Assembly: GCA_020205615.1 (NCBI GenBank)
Contig: CM035153.1
Coordinates: 76,824,471-76,888,470 of the forward strand
Origin: Panax quinquefolius
Taxonomy: Eukaryota; Streptophyta; Magnoliopsida; Apiales; Araliaceae
Direction: 5' to 3'
DNA: 64,000 bases
The notes under the pieces were generated by a model, which worked only from the letters and a program-made list of their open reading frames with translations, made no database searches and was not told where the DNA came from. Below, in pieces: positions 34,505 to 46,003 of the stretch (position 1 is the first letter of the stretch; the number at the start of each line of letters is the position of its first letter). A program made the translations under genes and the position numbers.

Positions 34505-37267
34505 TGTAAGACCCCAAATTATTATTAATGAAATTTAATTTCCTCTATTTATTATGTTGAAATAGTAAGGGTTGATTTGATTAATGTGGTTAGTTATGGG
34601 TAAAATGCGCAAATATCTTAAATAAGCAAATGGTTATAAAATATTCATTGTTGTCGGGGAATATTCGTTTGGTCGTGGAATATTCTTATTGTCGGGGAAT
34701 ATTCGTACGACGGCGCAGCCTTGTGTGGACCCCATAACGGAAAGCGATTGGAGGAACAAAACGACAAGAATAAGTTATTTATAAATAACGGCGTAGTTAT
34801 TCTGAGATTATCTTTGTTGGAATACCGGTGGTTAAAACACGATGTAGTAGTATTGCACCAATTATGGATTCTTACGTGAAAGGCACTACTCAATAATTAT
34901 TACGATAATTCTTGTTCGGATATTTTATTATATTGATTCAATAATTGTTGTGTTGATATTTTATATTACTATTATTTCAATAATTGTCACTACACGATAT
35001 TTTCCATTATCTGAACAATAATTCATATTATCTGAATAATATTATTAGATAACATCATTGACAATGTCTAGAAAGTTACATCTAAGGAGAGGTTTGGTCA
35101 TCTAATTGCGCGCTTGATGAGGAGAAATCCTTATTGAAAGCCCCTCTTTCTGAGGAACTGCTGCACATTTTGTCGATATTATGATTCTGTAATATTATTT
35201 GTGAATAATTAATTATTAATTTATATGATGAGAAAATATTAATTTTATGTGGATATAGATGGAGAAATTTTTAATTTGACAATTGTTGAAAATTAATATT
35301 TTATCTTTTTCTGATAAAATAATTCATTTAAATATATTATTTTAATAATATAATAATGGTGATATTTTTACAATGAATGTGGGATATATGAGTATATGAG
35401 GAGTAAGAGTATTTTTGTGGCATTAAATGATTAACACATGTTTTGTGTGTCGGTGGACCCCATTTCTTGACTGAAATTTGATTATAGCCTGTAAAATAAC
35501 CCGTTTGTGGATTTCAGTCAATTTTTGTTTGGAATTTGGAAAAACTTTCTTCTGAAAAGTTGTAGAGAATGAAATTTCCTATGAAAAGGACATGTGGTTC
35601 AAATTTTTTTAACAAAAAGGGCTATTTATTGTGAATTATTGAAGTTCCAAAGTTCCGAAATAATTAATTTTTAGAAGTTTTAATTATTTTTTTAAAAGAA
35701 AAACATTTTTTACATTTTGTGGCCTCATTAAACATGTGATAAGTTGATGAATTCAGATTCTTGGTGTGCTAAGGAAATTTGTATAAATATATTATTATTT
35801 TATTAAATTTTCTGCTTTGGTGTTCTAAGCAATTTCCTATAAATAGGGTGCTTAGGTTAGAATTGAAAACCACACCAGAAACTGAAGCTTTCTCTCTATT
35901 TCTCTCTCGATTTATTGAGTGTATTCTTGTGAGTATTTTGATACCTTGAGTGTTGCTATACGGTGCAAGTTCCCTTCAGCGCTATATCCAGTATTCTAGT
36001 GAGGAGTACCGTCTTTTCGAGGTAAGGGATATTATTTTTTTTAAAAATGATATTATTTCTTTCAATATCATTATACCAGAATATTGGTAAGATTTTTCTT
36101 GTGAAATTCTAATCTTTTTATGTCAGAGTTACTATTCACGAGTTACTATTCACGAGTTACTATTCATGAGTTACTATTCACGAGTTACTATTCATGAGTA
36201 CTATTCACAAAGCATGATAATTTTTCTTCTGAAATTCTTGTCTTTTAGTGTCGGGGTTACTATTCACGTAGACGACACTATTCACAGAAAAATTAAATTT
36301 TCGTTTTTTGTCCAAGATATCTATTATGGATACTAGCTTTGATTGTATCCATATTTTGATCATTCTTGAATTTTACTTCACAATGATTATTTATGAAGTA
36401 TTTTTGAACTCAGTTTGGTTAAAATACAAATCCTTAATATTTGTTCTTTTGTTTCACTAGATTCGTTTTATGTAAAACATTTTTCATCATCCTTAGTCCT
36501 AAATGATGACATGTTGTTAAATATCTTTGGTCTGTAATGCAAAGATGGTTGATTTTATTATGAATATCTTTGGCCCGTAGTGCAAAGATGTACAGGTGTT
36601 GAGATGAACATGACCGACTAATGAATATCTTTGGCCTGTAGTGCAAAGATGTACAGGTGTTGAGATAAATATGACCGACTGATGAATATCTTTGGCCTGT
36701 AGTGCAAAGATGAATATTGATTGATGTTACAGGGATAAAATATTGATGATAGATTTTTAAATTCATAGATGATAGTAGATTTCATTCTCTACTTAACTCT
36801 TCTAATGAATTGTTGTGTCCACTGTAGTTGTTCATCTAAAACTAGTTGTCTGTTGTATTCTATCAGATTTTTCCCTTTTGAAGACTAACGATAATTTGTT
36901 GTACATTATCTTAGTCATAATATTCTTTACTGGGCTAGTTTAGTTCACCCTTTTCCTTTTTATTCCATTTTTCTTCTTAGGAGGCGAGAATGTAGCGAGT
37001 ACTAGTCGGGGTACGGAATGAAGGTTCTAGAAAGTTATTTTAGTAGTCCTCACCATTTTTGTAAAGTATTGTATCAATAATTGTAATGAGGACCTTATTT
37101 GGGTGTAGATATTGTCTCGAAGACAATATTTGTATCTAAACTCACAGTATATGTGTTGTCGTATTTTGCACGACAAATGTATTAATAAAGTTGTAGTTGT
37201 TTCTGTACCATGTATTTGGCGACTCATAATAGGTCGGATGGAATGGACCTATTTTGGGGGCGTCACA
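34505..37267 (+). repeat. B2b 3' LTR, 2763 bases
   Basis: TGTAAGACCCC to GGGGGCGTCACA. TATA box at 35838-35845, GAGTTACTATTCAC repeats at 36126-36210, four hairpin units at 36523-36711. The stretch 34790-35180 differs from the 5' LTR in a clustered way, mostly where the 5' LTR has CAG or CTG. Confidence 0.9.
36523..36711 (+). repeat. Array of four hairpin units, B2b 3' LTR
   Basis: Same ATCTTTG / CAAAGAT units as 30711-30899. All four retain both arms. Confidence 0.85.
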
Positions 37268-37272
37268 GACGT

Positions 37273-38124
37273 GATATCCAAGTCTTGAATGAGAGTCACA
37301 GTTTTGAATTATATTTCTAACATTAATAAATTTCCTGACGTATTTTTCAAGACTTCTTAGCCTACCCCTAGAGCATGAAATTGAATTTTATATTGACCCT
37401 AGTACAAAACCCATTTCTTCAACCCTTAAATATTTCTTCAACCAAAACGAACGTATAATGCGCCAAAGACGTTGGCTCGAGCTGTTGAAGATTACGGTCA
37501 TACCATTCAATATCATTGTGGAAGAGAGAATGTGGTAGCTGACGCGTTGAGTAGAAGATCGTATGCGTTAACGAGTGCAATGTTGTTAACACAAAAACCC
37601 ATTTCGTCTAACTTAGAAATGATGAAGATAGAGTTAAAGACTCTAGGGACCCACGTGAAGACAACGAATATACGATTAGAATCTACTTTAATCGATAAAG
37701 TTAAAGCCGCTCAAGCTACATACTCAGAGCTAATGAATGTGATGAAGAAGGTTCAAGAGGGCGTTATTCTAGAAGCAAGAATCGACGAAGAGAGGAAATC
37801 TCAACCCTCGATTTAATTAGCCGATTTGAAATCCTCGATGTTACGTAAATATGTGGATGACCCGAACCATGTTATTAAATTAGAACTAGACGAGATAGTA
37901 GAAGATTTTACGTATGAGGAGATACGTGTTAAAATCTTGGATAAGAAGGATTGTATTCAACACTCAAAGGTTATACCTTAAGTCAAAGTTTTGTGGAGAA
38001 ACCACGATGTTGAGGAAATGACCTGGGAGTTAGAATCTGAAATGAATTCTAGGTATCCTCAACTCTTCGGCATACCAGGTACGTACGTAAATTTCGAGGG
38101 TTAAATTTCATAAGGAGGGGAGAT
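37273..38124 (+). pseudogene. pol remnants of B1b: RT/RNase H fusion and pol C-terminus
   Basis: After the shared post-protease segment (37273-37315) come FPDVF-like and DPSTKPIS remnants of the RT start. These are fused directly to KYFFNQNERIMRQRRW (RNase H, near 37430). Frame 37472-37816 has the RNase H end, [20 protein letters not shown]. Another join near 37838 leads to MLRKYVDDPNHVIK, and then VKVLWRNHDVEEMTWELESE ends pol. RT core, most of RNase H and all of integrase are missing. The RT/RNase H join is the same as in element E. AAGGAGGGGAGA at 38112-38123 is the polypurine tract. Confidence 0.75.
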
Positions 38125-38750
38125 TGTAAAATCCCAAATTTTACGAATAAAGATTTAATTTTCTCCAAATATTTTTTTCAAAATTATGGTGTGAATTTGA
38201 GATAATGTTATAGTTGTGGGTAATATTTATAAATTTTGAAAAGTATGCAAGTTGTTATAATATTTGATTGGTTGGGGAATATTCGTTTTAACATGGAATA
38301 TTCGTACGACGACACAATCATTGGTGGACCCCGCAACGAAATTATTGTCGGATTGAGAAAACGACAAAAATATTTTTATGAAAATAACGATGGAAGTTTT
38401 ATCGTTAACTGCTGAAACACCCGGTGTTAAAAGTACAATAATGCGCATGGTTGCATAGTAGCACACGATATTAATTATTGATGCTTACGTGAGAAGTCAC
38501 TCAGTTGTATTAAATTATTGTCGATATTTTATATTTTGAGATGACAGAGTTATTAATATTATTATTTGCAATATTAACGATGTTTAGAAGTTCTGCCAAG
38601 GAGAGGTTTGGTCACCTAATTGCACGCCAATAGGGAGAGATCCTTATTGGAAAGCCCCTCTTTCACGGGACGACACAGTCGATTAATAGTGTGAATTATA
38701 ATAATGATGATGAGTTTTGTTTTATTAGTATTATTAATGTAATAAAATAC

Positions 38751-39340
38751 AAAATCTTTTTATATAAAATAGATTACTTTTATAAAGTTATTCATTTTAT
38801 TAGACTATAAATAGAATATATAATATTCTATTATGCATAGTGTTTTGCATAGTAAAATCTTTTTATATAAAATGAATACTTTTATAAAGTTATTTTTTTA
38901 TTAGACAATAATTAGAATATATTATATTTTATTATGCATAGTGTTGCATAGTGTATATGCATAGTGTTTTGCATAGTAAAATCTTTTTATATAAAACAAA
39001 ATACTTTTATAAAGTTATTTGTTTCATTAGATAATAATTAGAATATATTATATTTTATTATGCATAATGTTGCATAGTGCACTGCGTAGTGTTTTTCAGA
39101 TAGTAAAATCTTTTTTATATAAAACAAAATACTTTTATAAAGTTATTTGTTTCATTAGATAATAATTAGAATATATTATATTTTATTATGTATAATGTTG
39201 CATAGTGCTGCGTAGTGTTTTTCAGACAAAAAAATCTTTTATATAAAAAATGAATACTTTTATAAAGTTATTTGTTTGATTAGATTTTAAATAATATATA
39301 TATATAGAATATATTATATTTTATTGCATAGTACAAAGAT
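38751..39340 (+). repeat. AT-rich tandem repeat, five units of about 125 bases
   Basis: Units begin near 38751, 38853, 38978, 39104 and 39229 with AAAATCTTTTTATATAAAA. They contain ACTTTTATAAAGTTATT and TTATGCATAATGTTGCATAG. Not seen in the B2 LTRs at the same place. Confidence 0.85.
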
Positions 39341-39359
39341 AGTATCCTTTCTATTTTCC

Positions 39360-39367
39360 TATAAATA
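39360..39367 (+). promoter_or_regulatory. TATA box of B1b LTR
   Basis: TATAAATA in CCTATAAATAGG, followed by GAATTGAAAACCACACC, as in the B2b LTRs. Confidence 0.6.
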
Positions 39368-39596
39368 GGATGTTTAGTTAGAATTGAAAACCACACCGGA
39401 AGTTCGGAGAATTCTTCTATAATCTTGAGCGTATTTCTTTAGAGTTTTAAGAAGAAGCTTTGAGCGTAGTCTGCAAGTTTTCTTCAAGAATATCCTCGCC
39501 TACTACCGATTGAATACTCTTCTTTTACGGTAAGGGATATTATTTGTTGTACTCGTAAGGGGTATTATTTCTTTCTTATTCATGAAGAGAACTTCT

Positions 39597-39905
39597 ATTA
39601 TTCCATTCTTTATTATTCTGTTGGAATAACATGTATACGCGGGCTACCCTATACTTGGTGAAATTCTTTTGTTATTCCATTCTTTATCATTATGTTGGAA
39701 TAACCTGTCTATGCGAAGTACCGCATACATGGTGAAATTCTTCTGTTATTCCATTCTTTATTATTCTGTTGGAACATCCTGTCTATGCATTTACGCATGA
39801 CCTGGTTCCGTTATTTATTATTCTGTTGGAATATCCTGTCTGTGCGTATTATGCATGACCTGGTTCCATTATTTATTATTCTGTTGGAATATCATGTCTG
39901 TGCGT
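39597..39905 (+). repeat. Array of about five hairpin-like units, B1b LTR
   Basis: Units near 39597, 39671, 39744, 39803 and 39862 have GTTATTCCA, TTATTATTCTG and TGGAATAAC or variants. The first three keep 8-9-base arms. Spacers contain TGTCTATGCG-like sequence. Element E has the same array on the minus strand. Confidence 0.8.
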
Positions 39906-39916
39906 TTACGTATGAC

Positions 39917-41610
39917 TGATAATTGGCATTTTTACCTACTTATTATATACCAATCCATGCGAATTGTGCCCACCTCAAGTACATTTCATTGTGTTTTAGT
40001 TGCATTTCACGTTATTTTGCATTACATTTACTTAAAACTCCTTTTGGTGAATAAGTGCAGGAATCGACTCAATTTTGGTAGAATTAGAGGCACCGACAAG
40101 TGTATGCGTGAAGGCCAGTCACAAGGCAAGGATGTGCATGGCATGGAGGTACAATGAAGCATGGAAACCAAGCAAGCAGGAGGATTAAAGCATGAGTGAA
40201 CAAGTAGCAGCAGCAGCAGAACAAAACAAGAGCCAGAAACTGCAGAACAAGCTGCACGACCGCGCGGTAGGATAACTTAGACTCGCGCGCCCACACGAGT
40301 GCATGGCTAGACGTGGGAGACCTTCTGCAAGTTGAGCGCCCGCGAGATAATAGATGCGCGCCCGCGAGACATGATCGCGTGACCACACGAGAGGATGTCT
40401 GGACTGGACATAACACACTGCAAGTCTCGCGGCCGCGAGACAAAGAAGCTAGAGACGTTCGCGACCTTGCGCGATGTTGATGCTGTAATTTAATTTTAAT
40501 TTTAATTCTCAATTAAATGATGTGTAATGGGTTTTTAAATGATTCTGACTGGTGTCAGAGAGAGACGTGATTATTTTTACGTATTTTCATCTTAGAAACT
40601 AGGGTTTTACACCTTGGGAGAGATTCCAACATAGAAGAAAGCCATATCGTCTATTTTTCTCTATTTCTTCTTGGAATTCTCTGTCATTGTGGATTCTGAT
40701 TATTGTCTATTGGATTGCAGTGAGGATTTAATAGTTAATCATTGGTTTATATTCATCGATTGGGTTTGATCATTCTATCTTTCTTACTTCACTCGTTTGT
40801 TTATTGATCATGCTTAACATTGATCCCATAATGGCTTTTGGTTCAGTCATGAACTAAACTCCATTATGGGATTCTAACGGATTTTAATATGTAGTTTAGT
40901 TGTACATCTAAATGCTAGATTTGTTTTGCATATCATATGGGATATCTGTCATGGTTGTATTACATGTATGAATGCTTGATCACCATTCGTTTAAGTATTT
41001 GTATGGAATTGACAAATGAACATATAAATATTGACTGTAACCATGATAGCATGAGAATATGGGCTTAGTACAATAGCTTGCATATTTTGTGAACCAGATA
41101 GACATATATTGTTTCACCGTATGAGCTAGAATAAGAGCTTGTGCTTAAGACCAATAGAATTGCAATTATGCATAGACATATGGTGATTGTTATTATATTG
41201 GTGAACACATAGAGTCTAACATCTGTAGATGCTGTGTGAGTAGGTTATAGTGCATTGAAAAATGGTTATAACTCTCTTTGTGCTCTTGGCTATTTTCCTA
41301 TGGTATGTGAACCCTTCTTGCATGACAGTGGCAATTAGACGAAATATTGAATGAAGTTAGGATCCCATTGTTTCCATAATATAGTTAGTCCATTTATATC
41401 GTTATTTGTTGTTGGTAATCATAATTAGTTTAAATCAGTAATTGATTCATCAGTCTGAGCATATAAATATAGTGACTTGATTAATGCATAGTAATCTAAG
41501 TTTAACAACTTTCTCTGTGGGATCAATACTTTACTTACTCTGTATTACTTGTCAACTCGTGTATACTTGCATGAGTTAGAGCTCTTTTATTAGAACTGAT
41601 AAGAGAGGCA
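39917..41610 (+). repeat. Athila-type 5' LTR, about 1.7 kb
   Basis: The start TGATAATTGG is abrupt within B1b LTR sequence; the end is set by the primer site a few bases later. It has a GC-rich segment at 40260-40470 (GCGCGCCC, CCCGCGAGA motifs) with an exact palindrome at 40424-40441. No second LTR is present to confirm the borders, so they are good to a few bases at best. Confidence 0.75.
40424..40441. repeat. 18-base perfect palindrome
   Basis: GTCTCGCGGCCGCGAGAC, in a GC-rich island of an otherwise AT-rich LTR. Confidence 0.95.
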
Positions 41611-41619
41611 ATAAGTTTT

Positions 41620-41636
41620 TGGCGCCGTTGCCGGGG
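41620..41636 (+). other. Primer-binding site, tRNA-Asp type
   Basis: TGGCGCCGTTGCCGGGG, the primer site typical of Athila/Tat elements. Confidence 0.85.
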
Positions 41637-41757
41637 AAAGGCGTTAATCTAGATAATTATCATTAGTTTAAAGCTGTATTGTATGACTTAGACAATTTTG
41701 TTCATTTCTCACTTCTATTTTTATTTTGTTTTTGGTTACAAGTACTTGTAAAGTTTT

Positions 41758-42581
41758 ATGCACACACGATCATCCAACTCAGAGTTAACACCATCACAAG
41801 CTAATATCAACGAAAAAGGTTGGAAAGCGAGTGTGCAGAGAAATTTGCAAGCACGATTAGAAAGCACGATAGTCAGTATGGCGGAAGAACAGAGAATTGA
41901 GCAAAGAGAAGAGCATCGGGATCTAAGAGAATATTCCATGCCAAACATAAATGAATTACTGTCTAGCATAATCAGACCGGCGATAGCAGCCAATACCTTT
42001 GAAATCAAACCGGGCACCATTCAGATGGTGCAGAACTCAGTACAGTTTGGGGGTGCTTCTACAGATGATCCGAATGAACACCTATTGAGCTTCATCGAGA
42101 TCTATGACACATTCAGATATAATGGTGTGACGGAGGATGCCATCAGACTACGATTATTCCCATTCTCATTGAGGGATAAAGCGAGGAGTTGGCTACACTC
42201 TTTGCCGGTAGGATCAATCACCACATGGGAGGACTTATCACAGAAGTTCTTAGCCAAGTTTTTCCCAATGGCTAAGACTACAAAGATGAGGACAGCCATA
42301 TCTCAGTTCGAGCAACAACAGGGCGAGTCCTTATATGAGGCATGAGAGAGGTATAAAGAGATGCTTAGGAAGTGTCCGCATCATGGTTTGCCAGATTGGA
42401 TGGTGATTTATTTGTTTTACAATGGTTTGGGATGGCAGTCAAGACCGATTGTAGACGCAGGCGCAAGAGGGGCATTATGGGCAAAAAGCTATGATGAGGC
42501 CTATATAGTTATCGAGACTATGGCTGTAAATGACTATCAGAATCCTACAACTCGGATGTCACAGCCTAAGGTTGCAGGTGT
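41758..42581 (+). pseudogene. Athila-type gag, N-terminal part
   Basis: Frame 41758-42345 begins MHTRSSNSELTPSQ. It carries IRPAIAANTFEIKPG, FGGASTDDPNEHL, LFPFSLRDKARSWL and FLAKFFPMAKT, all usual for gag of this lineage. A TGA at 42343 interrupts ESLYEA / ERYKEMLRKCPHHG. Frame 42361-42580 continues with FYNGL and DAGARGAL to PKVAGV, where element F is inserted. The reading continues on the other side of F near 55022 with EVDVITQI-like residues. Confidence 0.85.
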
Positions 42582-44009
42582 TGTAGCGCCCCCAAATCTG
42601 GGTATCTTCCAACCCGACAAATGGTGTTATACTGTACAAACATTCATACATTCATTCCGTTGAAAGATCACAAAGAACGAATATAACTTCTATATATTAA
42701 AAGTAATATTTACATTTCCCAAGTTCTATACCCGTTACAAAGGTTCTATGTCATAATATTCATTACATTACAACAATAGACCTATACTGTTACAAGATAG
42801 CTTAATAATCTGCCTTAGCTTTTCCTTTATCCTTATTCGATCCTTCGGGACGTTCAGTCTTAGCTGCATTCATATGGTTCAAGCAAGAGTGAGCATAACT
42901 AGCTCAGCAAGTATAACAATTTTGATAACAACATGTTTGGTACATATGAATCGTATATCTTCGATAACTGAACAATAGTTATGAAGTACTATTTATAATT
43001 TAAAATAGCACTTCATCTTTCTTTCAAAATGTTTTACAATATTATCAATATTTAGTAAAACATTAACTCCGGTCAAAGACCTCGAGTATTCATTCTTTCT
43101 TTGAAAAGGACAACCCGGAACTAAGTCCGTAAGCCCGGTATTACTTACGAGCACTTCTAGGTGATCAGCCTATTGTACTCTATGTTGATCAACAATACAT
43201 CCATTAAACGTATGTACGTTTAATCATTTGGCAACCTCACGTACCTGTCGTTTTACCGACAAAACATTTGTTTAACATTTCAGGCTTCTTTTGAAAACCA
43301 TATCAAGCAGTTGACAAAAGATAATAGCATTTGATAATAGATGAATAGATTATCAACAATCCACTCAATATGTTAAGTCTAGCCAAAGGAACTGGCTTTA
43401 ACTTCATTATGCTTCAATTCATGCATAAGGATACATGAACGTTAAAAATTTATTCAGATTGAACTGAGGCAAGAGTTAGAATACTTGCCTTAAGCGTCTG
43501 CTATGATGTAATTTACTTTACGTTCAAGTCTTTCAAGTCTCTACAATACATGATCACATAATGCCTTACATTAGGTCACACATAATCAAGCATGTATCTG
43601 ACTATATCTTACCCTTCATCTCAATCTAATTGTGTATTAGATTTCGTTATTATCATTTTCGATTTATCATTCTTCTTGCATTTATGGTTCAATAGGTTAA
43701 CATCAACCCTTTCATACTATCTTTAAGTCTTTAACAATGTTACCTTAATGAAAATTTGTTCTCAATTCATTCCTTTCCTTTCTTCATGCTCTTACTCATT
43801 CTTTATTATCATTTGTCTAGGGCTGGCGCTGCGGCGCCGGCTTTATACCTACATCTCACGCTGCGGTGCGAGTTAACAGTGCAGAGGTCCCGGACATGGC
43901 ACTGCGGCGCGAGTCCTTGCTTAATATCTTTGTCTTCATGGCTCGAGTTTCCAGCAGTGCTTGACACCTTTGCTTTCGTATTCTAGTGGCGTAACTAATT
44001 GGTCTAGGT

Positions 44010-44027
44010 TTGGCGCCGAGGCGCCAA
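44010..44027. repeat. GC inverted repeat in F 3' LTR
   Basis: TTGGCGCC, GA, GGCGCCAA. The 5' LTR has the same at 53051-53068. Confidence 0.95.
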
Positions 44028-45034
44028 CTCAGTGCACTAGAAAAAATTTTCAGACTTTGAATTTTGTGAATTTCCCGGATGCATAACTCCTTCGTTATAA
44101 GTCCGAATTGGCTTGTTCAAAAGCCTACATTTCACAAATTACGTAATCTACGCGTTCATGCAAGAATTTTATCTATTTGACTTCGTTTGCTAAAAATATT
44201 GGTTCATTTTTAACGAAAATGATAAACGTTAGTGAACGTTCAACGCTCGTTTCTTCGTTCTAAGTCGGAATTCGCCAATTTTTGAGTCCGCAACTCTTAA
44301 ATGACAAACATGACTTGTCTCCATTGAAAAACAACGTTTCCAAACTCAAACTCAAAATTTAACTTTTAATCCGGTAATTTCACGAATTCGATGATTATCA
44401 TCTAATCGTGCAATTTTCAGCAAATCTTCATTCTTATGACTTATTCAACATTACAAATGAGTTTCATTCATTATGTGAACATCTTAACATACTTTTTCCA
44501 ACAACTTATACTCATGGTTGGATTTTTGACTTATTTCTTCATAAGCTTATAACTTGATAAATTATAAACTACTTATTACTTCATTGTTCCTAACTTAAGA
44601 AAGTTAGTCTTTTAATCATCCTGCATACATGTTTTCACATATAATTCCATCCTTGTATATATGATTTATATACATACAAATTCATTACTTCCATTAATAA
44701 ACTTATTACAAGTTCATAATTCCTTCTCATAAGTTTATAGCTTATGCTTGTTTAAATGACTTATTACCAACTTATATGGCTTAAGTTCATTACTTACACA
44801 TACTTCTTACTTTTTATCATTCATGTTCCTTAATCCAAGCTTTTCTTATCAACCTATCATGATAGAGATAGAAGATAATTGGAGAAGGAGTCTTACATTT
44901 GAAGTCTTTGGTAAGTAGCTTCTTCTTCTTATATAGGTAGCTTATTTACAACTTAATCTTCCTAACAATTAAGCACTTTGAGAGAGAGTGTTTGGATTAT
45001 TTGAACAACTAGTAAATGACTTGCCAACCTTCAT

Positions 45035-45042
45035 TATTTATA
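45035..45042 (-). promoter_or_regulatory. TATA box of F LTR
   Basis: TATAAATA on the minus strand; repeated in the 5' LTR at 54085-54092, where it would drive F. Confidence 0.5.
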
Positions 45043-46003
45043 GAATTTCTAAGGTTAGGGCAATTTGGTTAATTCCATCATCCCACCTCATTTTGCACCT
45101 CCTTACTATTCATTACTTGCAAGGCAGAAAACCTATCCCTTGCTTGGTCATTACTCATTTAACTTGAACACTACATTAACTTGATCATTACTTCTTACAC
45201 TTGATCGCCACTCATAATACTTGTTAACCACACATTAACCATATTAATATGGTTTGTTACATGGGTCACACAACTTATGGATTTTAGCTTGGGCTTAGAT
45301 TTAACTAAACCTTGGGCTATGCTTTAGCAAACTCTCACATACATAATAATTCCAAAAGTTGGGCTTTAACTTTAATAGACTTGGGCTTGTACAACATCCT
45401 AATCAATCTTTACAAGTCCATTAGTATTACATAATACATATACATATAGTTTATGCATTATTCTTGTATTCTAATTCATATAGAATTTATATACAATAAT
45501 TCATCCTTCATACCACTCGTATTATACTTATTTTCATTCCTTTGCATAATACACAAGTATCATACAATTATTACTTTACTCATTCCTATTTCGCTTTACT
45601 TAACGTTTATAACTTAAGTCCGCAAGCGAAATATTACTTTGTCCATAACTAGATTATTATTACATAATCCGTCTTACCTTAATTCTATCATTATGTATTT
45701 CTCGGAAATTCAAAAATAAATCCCGAGAAAATAACGATGAATAGTGTTTTTCAGAAAATTTCTTGGATAACCTTTATTTTCGTCTTAGAAATTCAAACAC
45801 TTTAATTCATTCACGTAGCTCAAATACTACGACATTCCATTATCAATAGATTATAAAATGACAACCATCTTGATAACACATAGAATATAATTTTATTATT
45901 ATTTAATTTAATAAAATCATTTTACATTAAAATCTAAATTTCTCGGTTGTTAAATTCTTCCCGCCTTATAAAGATTCTGTCCCCAGAATCTCGTCTTACT
46001 TAA

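Larger units (their letters stand above)
28702..37272 (+). mobile_element. B2b, complete non-autonomous Ty3/gypsy element with target duplication
   Basis: Both LTRs (28707-31455 and 34505-37267) run from TGTAAG to GTCACA and are flanked by GACGT at 28702-28706 and 37268-37272. The internal part is only about 3.05 kb and holds a primer site, gag, protease, a few RT and RNase H remnants, the C-terminal end of pol and a polypurine tract. Most of RT, RNase H and the whole integrase core are absent, so mobility would need enzymes from another element. The insertion point is inside a related B element. Confidence 0.9.
28076..39916 (+). mobile_element. B1b, non-autonomous Ty3/gypsy element, split by B2b
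   Basis: It consists of a protease piece (28076-28701), a nested B2b element (28702-37272), pol remnants (37273-38124) and a 3' LTR (38125-39916). It is truncated on the left by a D-type LTR, and its own 3' LTR is interrupted on the right by the Athila-type element. The host sequence reads across the B2b insertion: GATATCCAAG and GAGAGTCACAG after B2b line up with the uninterrupted E sequence at about 63075-63115 (minus strand). Confidence 0.8.
38125..39916 (+). repeat. B1b 3' LTR, first 1.8 kb, cut by Athila-type element
   Basis: TGTAAAATCCC at the start. It belongs to the same LTR subgroup as E and G (TTACGAATAAAGATTTAATTTTC), not the B2 subgroup. It has repeats of about 125 bases at 38751-39340, a TATA box at 39360-39367 and hairpin units at 39597-39905. 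The remainder of this LTR is not found right of the Athila-type element. Confidence 0.8.
42582..45954 (-). repeat. F 3' LTR, about 3.4 kb
   Basis: It is nearly the same as 51621-55016 over most of its length. The outer end is TGTAGCGCCCCC; the inner end reads TTTAACAACCGAG on the minus strand, where TGT is expected by comparison with A. GC-rich patch at 43818-44030, TATA box at 45035-45042 (minus). Confidence 0.85.

Noticed and set aside
38751..39340. Regular repeats as a possible CRISPR array
   Set aside because: The repeated part is longer than the variable part, AT-rich and part of an LTR in a plant-type sequence. No cas-like genes.
40084..40512. Cys/Arg/Ser-rich minus-strand frame of 142 residues
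   Set aside because: It is antisense to the GC-rich island of the Athila-type LTR, which lacks stop codons because of its composition.
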